This document shows positions 60,301 to 64,000 of a stretch of 64,000 nt of DNA, one piece after another. Under the pieces are notes generated by a model, which saw nothing but the letters and a program-made list of their open reading frames with translations, did not search any database and was not told where the DNA came from. The stretch spans positions 875,145 through 939,144 of the forward strand of contig NC_092014.1 in the NCBI RefSeq assembly GCF_042242105.1, in the 5' to 3' direction. This DNA is from Pempheris klunzingeri. Lineage: Eukaryota; Chordata; Actinopteri; Acropomatiformes; Pempheridae. The first letter of the stretch is position 1; each line of letters starts with the position of its first letter. The translations under genes and the position numbers were made by a program.

Positions 60301-61263
60301 TATAACAAACATCCTTTGGTTTCTACTGTGTTGTTGATGATCATGTCTCCACTTTGAATTATAAGAATATTCCACAAATTCACCTGATAAACATACTGAT
60401 CTCTGTATGTTTAGCATTTGAATTTGTGTATTCAAATGTATTTTGTCTGTAAAAGTAAAAGAAAGATGAAAATGTGTTTCATTTTCTAAATCAGATTAAA
60501 TCAGACCAGGCTCACAGAGAACTGCTGTCAAGATTTCTCATCAGTTCTCAGCTCTCAGTCCTCTGGTCTGAAAGAGCTGGACATGAGTAACAACGACCTG
60601 AACGATTCAGGAGTAAAGCTGCTCTCTGCTGGACTGGAGAGTCCACACTGCACACTGGAGATTCTCGGGTCAGGATTCAGCTTTTGTTCAACAGATAAAC
60701 ATTTAAATATTGCATAACATGCAAGTTGATGATCATAAGTAAGATACCAAGGACATATATGATCAAACTATGTAGATTATGATTAATAACACTGAAGTAC
60801 CAATTTCCTCTGAACTTCTTCAGCAATGGCTCAAATCAATATCTGTAGTATGAAAGCTCTTGTTCATAATGACAAACCCACAGACAATTAGCACATGACT
60901 TCATCAGCTCTATGGACTGTTATAATGTCTTCCAGTTATTATTGTGTTATTTTATGATGGCAAGAGGCTCTGATAAACCCACTGTACTCTACCTGTCCAG
61001 CACCAGTCAAGCAGATTAAGAAAATGGGTTGTTTGTGATTCCATTGAGGACGACTTCAGGGTAAGAGGCGTGTGTGTGTGTGTCTCCAGGCTGTCAGGCT
61101 GTATGGTCACTGAGGAAGGCTGTGCTGCTCTGGCCTCAGCCCTGAGCTCCAACCCCTCCCATCTGAGAGAGCTGGACCTGAGCTACAACCATCCAGGAGC
61201 TTCAGGAGAGAGGCTGCTGTCTGCTGGACTGGAGGATCCACGATGGAGACTGGAGACTCTCAG
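54053..61263 (+). CDS. Gene D: PYD-FISNA-NACHT-LRR receptor, five LRR exons, 3' part not seen
   Basis: Proposed exons: 54053-54326, 54685-54816, 54926-54979, 56451-58314, 58734-58907, 59660-59833, 60078-60251, 60495-60668, 61090-61263. All phases agree and the frame is open throughout (3194 nt, 1064 full codons). Layout: PYD 1-91; Asn-rich exon 92-135; linker 136-153; FISNA-NACHT about 154-774; five LRR units to about 1064. Walker A GIAGIGKT is at 56762-56785. Three central LRR exons (LNQTRLTE type) have no equivalent in B or C and arose by local tandem duplication. The 47-nt and B30.2 exons would follow, but a Ty3/Gypsy element enters at about 61703 and runs past the window end. The gene is therefore either interrupted by a large intron insertion or truncated. 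Family role as for gene B. Confidence 0.85.
55120..56387 (-). mobile_element. Antisense L2-like LINE in gene D intron
   Basis: Same element and ends as 16033-17300, without the retrovirus. Minus-strand frames 56385-56152, 56155-55847, 55792-55460 and 55451-55155 carry the endonuclease and early reverse-transcriptase segments. It supplies the empty site for the retrovirus in gene C. Confidence 0.85.
56451..58314 (+). CDS. Gene D exon 4: FISNA-NACHT
   Basis: 1864 nt, phase 1 to 2, donor GTAAGA. Walker A at 56762; [10 protein letters not shown] near 57023-57052. It reads FLVQKFVL after Walker A (R to Q against B and C), FTDPQKEE for FTGPQKEE, and TFGERVRTL in the region where B has a 3-residue deletion. 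The last third is the most diverged ([19 protein letters not shown]). In-frame sequence upstream to 56243 is antisense LINE. Confidence 0.93.
58734..58907 (+). CDS. Gene D LRR unit 1
   Basis: 174 nt, phase 2-2. [18 protein letters not shown] and [18 protein letters not shown]. Orthologous in position to LRR unit 1 of genes B and C. Confidence 0.9.
59084..59608. mobile_element. Tc1/mariner-type MITE in a gene D LRR intron, 525 bp
   Basis: Inverted ends share AAAAGTTAGGGATATTCG and TTTCAGGTGAAATTT (about 48 bp with mismatches). TA flanks each side (59082-59083, 59609-59610). The related intron near 60430 shows the same flanks with a single TA, an empty site. A minus-strand remnant ([18 protein letters not shown]) looks like the DNA-binding part of a Tc1/mariner transposase. 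Confidence 0.87.
59660..59833 (+). CDS. Gene D LRR unit 2
   Basis: 174 nt, acceptor TCTAACTCAG, phase 2-2. [14 protein letters not shown] and [19 protein letters not shown] unit type not present in B or C. Confidence 0.88.
60078..60251 (+). CDS. Gene D LRR unit 3
   Basis: 174 nt, phase 2-2. [14 protein letters not shown] and [18 protein letters not shown]. It starts 418 bp after unit 2 with matching intron sequence. Confidence 0.88.
60495..60668 (+). CDS. Gene D LRR unit 4
   Basis: 174 nt, phase 2-2. [14 protein letters not shown] and [18 protein letters not shown]. It starts 417 bp after unit 3. The final codons read ILG rather than TLR, with CTCGG before donor GTCAGG instead of CTCAG. Confidence 0.85.
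61090..61263 (+). CDS. Gene D LRR unit 5
   Basis: 174 nt, phase 2-2. [18 protein letters not shown] and [18 protein letters not shown]. Matches the last LRR unit of genes B and C. Donor GTAGGA. Confidence 0.9.
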
Positions 61264-61702
61264 GTAGGACCAGACAACAAGAGCTCACACTCTGTTTCTC
61301 TGTCACACTGACAAGCGGGGGACCTATTGAAAATAGATTAAATGACTGTTAATAAAGAACATTAAATTAAATGGAGCAAAGTCCTAAGTGGGTGACAGTG
61401 AATGCAGTGAAACTTTCAGACCAGAGGACGCTGAGAAATGATCACTTCTCCAACTTAAACTTCACATTATGTAGATGCAGCAGCCAGTGTCTCCTTTATA
61501 ATTTCAGGTTTATTGCAGAAACGCAAGAAAAGCAGAACAAACAGATATGGCTAATACATCTTTAGATGAAGCCATCACTGAACACTAAACACTTCCTTCA
61601 TGAAAACATGGCCATATACAGAGACTTACTATTATTATTATTATTATTATTATCATTATTATTATTATTACCCCCCCCACACACACCACCATAACCCTCA
61701 GT
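61264..61702. other. Gene D last visible intron part
   Basis: Matches the intron before the 47-nt exon in B and C up to CATAACCCTCAGT, where the Ty3/Gypsy LTR begins. A (TTA)n run lies at about 61627-61670. Confidence 0.7.
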
Positions 61703-62272
61703 TGTAACGGGTATATGCAGGACCCAATAGCAGCACAGTTAATGGAAGAGCAGACGACTACCTGCTGGCTGGGTTGATGGGAGGCAGCTGGACCAGAGAG
61801 GGACAGGCTAGACTCGTAGTTAAATCCAGAATCAGGGTCAGCAACAGGCAGGCAGACAGCGAAGCAAACAAACCCAAATGGGGCAATCAGGCGGAGAATC
61901 GATGACAGGCGGGAGGTCAGGTAGTCAGCAGGCAGACAGAAGACAGGAAGGACACAGGCGTAGCTCGTGGTCAGGAACAGAAGGCTTAGGTAATTACCAG
62001 GGCAGAGACGAGGAGCAGTAGTCAGGGGCAAACAGGGTCGAAACCAGGAAATCAGTCCGAACAGGAGTGCTGGAAGGTCAGGCATGGAGCGAAGACAATC
62101 TGGCACTGAATGAGTCTACTGCTGAGCCTAAATAGGCAGGTGAGTGTAATTGAATGCAGCTGGGGAACCAGGTGAGGGTGATTGCCACTGATAGGGAGGC
62201 GTAGCCAGGTAAGTAGGTCAGAGAGTGTGGAAAAATACCAGGAGCAGCAGATCAGCACAGCAGATTGTGACA
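61703..62272 (-). repeat. 3' LTR of the Ty3/Gypsy element
   Basis: About 570 bp, from TGTAACGGG to ATTGTGACA on the + strand, so TG...CA on both strands. Polypurine tract GAAGGGGGGGTTC (minus strand) abuts at 62273. Boundaries are inferred from the single copy. Confidence 0.8.
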
Positions 62273-62508
62273 GAACCCCCCCTTCAAGGGACGGCTCCTG
62301 ACGTCCCCAAAACAGGCAAAAATAGGTTGGACAAGTCGATGGGGTCGGAGGTGGAGTTAATACTCCTGGGAGGTCACAGTGTCCTCATCCGGGTGGGTGG
62401 GAATCCTCACCATCAGGCAAGCCCTCCAAGGGAAGACCAGACCCCTCCTGTTCCTGTGAGGGGGCAGACTCAGATTCCCTTGGTTTGTCAGCTGTAGTGC
62501 CGGGCTGA

Positions 62509-63702
62509 TCAGGATGGCAGCGGTGAAAAATCAGCAATGAGGTCCGGATCCAGGATATGACGAGCTGCAACCCAGGACCTCTCCTCTGGACCATAGCCCT
62601 CCCAGTCCACCAAATACTGGATACCCCTCCCCCTGCGACGAGACCGGACCAGGCGATGGACGGTGAAGGCAGGACCACCATCGATGAGGCGAGGCGGAGG
62701 AGGAGGAGGAGTAGCTGGTGCTAAAGGGCTCTCATGGACAGGTTTGACTCTGGAGACATGGAATGTAGGATGAATTCTCATTGAGCGAGGAAGTCTCAAC
62801 CTCACCGCTGTAGGACTGATTACCCGCTCGATGGTGAATGGACCAACAAACTTGGGGGCCAACTTCTTGGACTCCAGCCGGAGGGGAAGGTCCCGGGTAG
62901 AGAGCCACACCTTCTGGCCAACCAGGGATACTGGAGCTGGGGAACGACGCTGGTTGGCGGATGTAGTGTAGCGATCTACAGAATGTTGAATGTTAGAGCG
63001 AGCCCTAGTCCAAGTCCGTTGGCAACGCCGGATAAAGGCCTCCACGGATGGGCAGGAGGCCTCCTTTTCCAGGGCAGGGAACAGAGGAGGCTGGTAACCA
63101 TAGGCACACTGGAATGGAGAGAGGCTAGTGGCAGAACTGGTTAGGGTGTTGTGGGCGTACTCCACCCAGAGGAGTTGCTGGGACCAGGAGGAGGGATTCT
63201 GGGAGACCATACAGCCCAGGGCAGTCTCCATCTCCTGGTTCTTGCGTTCCATTAGACCATTAGACTGGGGATGGAACCCAGAAGAAAGGCTGGCAGTGGC
63301 TCCCAGCAGACTGCAGAACTCCCTCCAAAATACAGAAGAGAACTGTGGTCCTCGGTCAGAGACCACATCCACTGGAAGGCCGTGGAGGCGGAAGACGTGG
63401 ACCAGGACCAGTTGCGCTGTCTCCTTAGCTGAGGGCAGCTTGGGCAGAGGAACAAAGTGGGCCATCTTGCTGAAGTGGTCCACGATGGTTAGGATGGCTG
63501 TGTGACCATCAGAGGGGGGAAGACCAGTAACAAAGTCCAATGAAATGTGGGACCAGGGGCGATGTGGGATGGGAAGAGGCTGTAGGAGACCAGCTGGAGC
63601 TTGACGGGGGGTTTTTATGTTGGTTACAGACAAGACAGGCTTTAACAAAGTCCCAAGTGTCCTCTTCCACGGATGGCCACCAAAACCGTTGGAGAAGAGC
63701 AT
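62509..63702 (-). CDS. Ty3/Gypsy integrase with C-terminal chromodomain
   Basis: A 397-residue minus-strand frame. The integrase catalytic triad is visible as D56 (SLDFVTG), D116 (VVSDRGPQF) and E152 ([11 protein letters not shown]), with 35 residues between the last two, the DD35E spacing. The core is followed by the [13 protein letters not shown] segment and [12 protein letters not shown], then a proline run and a chromodomain ([16 protein letters not shown], about 365-385). Chromodomains guide chromovirus integration to modified chromatin (family knowledge). The ATG is not the natural start, because this is the end of a pol polyprotein. The first ~30 residues are out of frame relative to the upstream zinc segment. 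Confidence 0.92.
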   Translation of the reverse strand: MLFSNGFGGHPWKRTLGTLLKPVLSVTNIKTPRQAPAGLLQPLPIPHRPWSHISLDFVTGLPPSDGHTAILTIVDHFSKMAHFVPLPKLPSAKETAQLVLVHVFRLHGLPVDVVSDRGPQFSSVFWREFCSLLGATASLSSGFHPQSNGLMERKNQEMETALGCMVSQNPSSWSQQLLWVEYAHNTLTSSATSLSPFQCAYGYQPPLFPALEKEASCPSVEAFIRRCQRTWTRARSNIQHSVDRYTTSANQRRSPAPVSLVGQKVWLSTRDLPLRLESKKLAPKFVGPFTIERVISPTAVRLRLPRSMRIHPTFHVSRVKPVHESPLAPATPPPPPPRLIDGGPAFTVHRLVRSRRRGRGIQYLVDWEGYGPEERSWVAARHILDPDLIADFSPLPS

Positions 63703-63847
63703 TCAGCGTACGCTGGGCTCCCGGATGGCAAGAAAACCGGGATGTGTGGACCCATTGAAGCACCTCTGACCTCAGACCAGGAGGAACAAACAGGCAATTA
63801 GGGGGACAGGCGCTGGGGCCAGGTTGGCCCTCGTTGGCGGCTCTCAC
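63617..63847 (-). pseudogene. Integrase H2C2 zinc-binding segment, frameshifted from the core
   Basis: The minus strand carries WVHTSRFSCHPGAQRT and ACLVCNQHK, the His-His-Cys-Cys zinc-binding segment of Gypsy integrases. It is in a different frame from the catalytic core. The switch falls in an A/C homopolymer stretch at about 63606-63620, consistent with a one-base indel. Confidence 0.8.
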
Positions 63848-64000
63848 CCTCTCCTCGACACCCCAGGTAAGTGTGGAAATGACAAAGGGAGACGGAAGAA
63901 TGGTCGAGGACCCATCAGCTGAGTCCTCTGCTTTCTGGAACTGTCGGGAGAGGGCATCAGGCTTAACATTGCGGGTTCCTGGTCGGTACGAGAGAGTGAA

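Larger units (their letters stand above)
61703..64000 (-). mobile_element. Ty3/Gypsy chromovirus-type LTR retrotransposon, 3' part
   Basis: Read on the minus strand: a zinc-binding H2C2 segment, integrase core, chromodomain, short 3' UTR, polypurine tract, 3' LTR. The rest (reverse transcriptase, gag, 5' LTR) lies beyond the right edge. It is inserted in gene D's intron before the 47-nt exon. The target duplication cannot be checked because the partner LTR is outside the window. Confidence 0.9.

Noticed and set aside
63128..63505. + strand open frames at 62225-62497, 63128-63505 and 63540-63758
   Set aside because: They are on the opposite strand of, or next to, the clear Gypsy integrase coding region.

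Overview
The window looks like teleost genomic DNA, probably from a percomorph. It holds a tandem array of fish-type NLR (NOD-like receptor) genes on the + strand with the architecture PYD, short linker exons, FISNA-NACHT, 174-nt LRR exons, a 47-nt exon and a terminal B30.2 (PRY/SPRY) exon. FISNA, the phase-2 174-nt LRR exons, L2-type LINEs, V-SINEs and a chromodomain Ty3/Gypsy element all point to a ray-finned fish. I hand-joined the exons. Genes B and C stay in frame from ATG to stop (1117 and 1102 codons). No transcript data were available.

Layout. 1-5.8 kb: repeats, a 1.4-kb minisatellite, a block shared with the other units and a 1.1-kb TIR transposon. 6.05-7.15 kb: gene A, a deletion pseudogene in which the first ~65 bp of the PYD exon is fused to the 3' end of the gene; its B30.2 exon is frameshifted. 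7.3-13.3 kb: spacer with an old LINE, an inverted dispersed repeat and a 1.5-kb repeat carrying three exact CTCF-consensus matches. 13.4-22.3 kb: gene B, intact. 22.4-32.5 kb: spacer with hAT, V-SINE, LINE, VNTR and minisatellite sequences. 32.6-47.0 kb: gene C, intact, with a 6.75-kb antisense endogenous retrovirus with apparently identical LTRs in one intron. 47-54 kb: a near-copy of the earlier spacer. 54.05 kb to the edge: gene D, with five LRR exons instead of two; its 3' part is separated or lost by a chromodomain Ty3/Gypsy insertion that runs off the right edge.

The spacers are duplicated with the genes, so the array grew by segmental duplication. Comparing units gives unoccupied or near-unoccupied sites for several transposons. 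The encoded receptors would be cytosolic immune sensors: PYD for homotypic signalling (ASC-type partners are expected from the family), NACHT for ATP-dependent oligomerisation, and LRR plus B30.2 for recognition. The paralogues differ mainly in LRR number, a NACHT loop, a serine microsatellite in B30.2 and presence of a 28-residue acidic linker exon. Everything about ligand or pathway is inference from the family.
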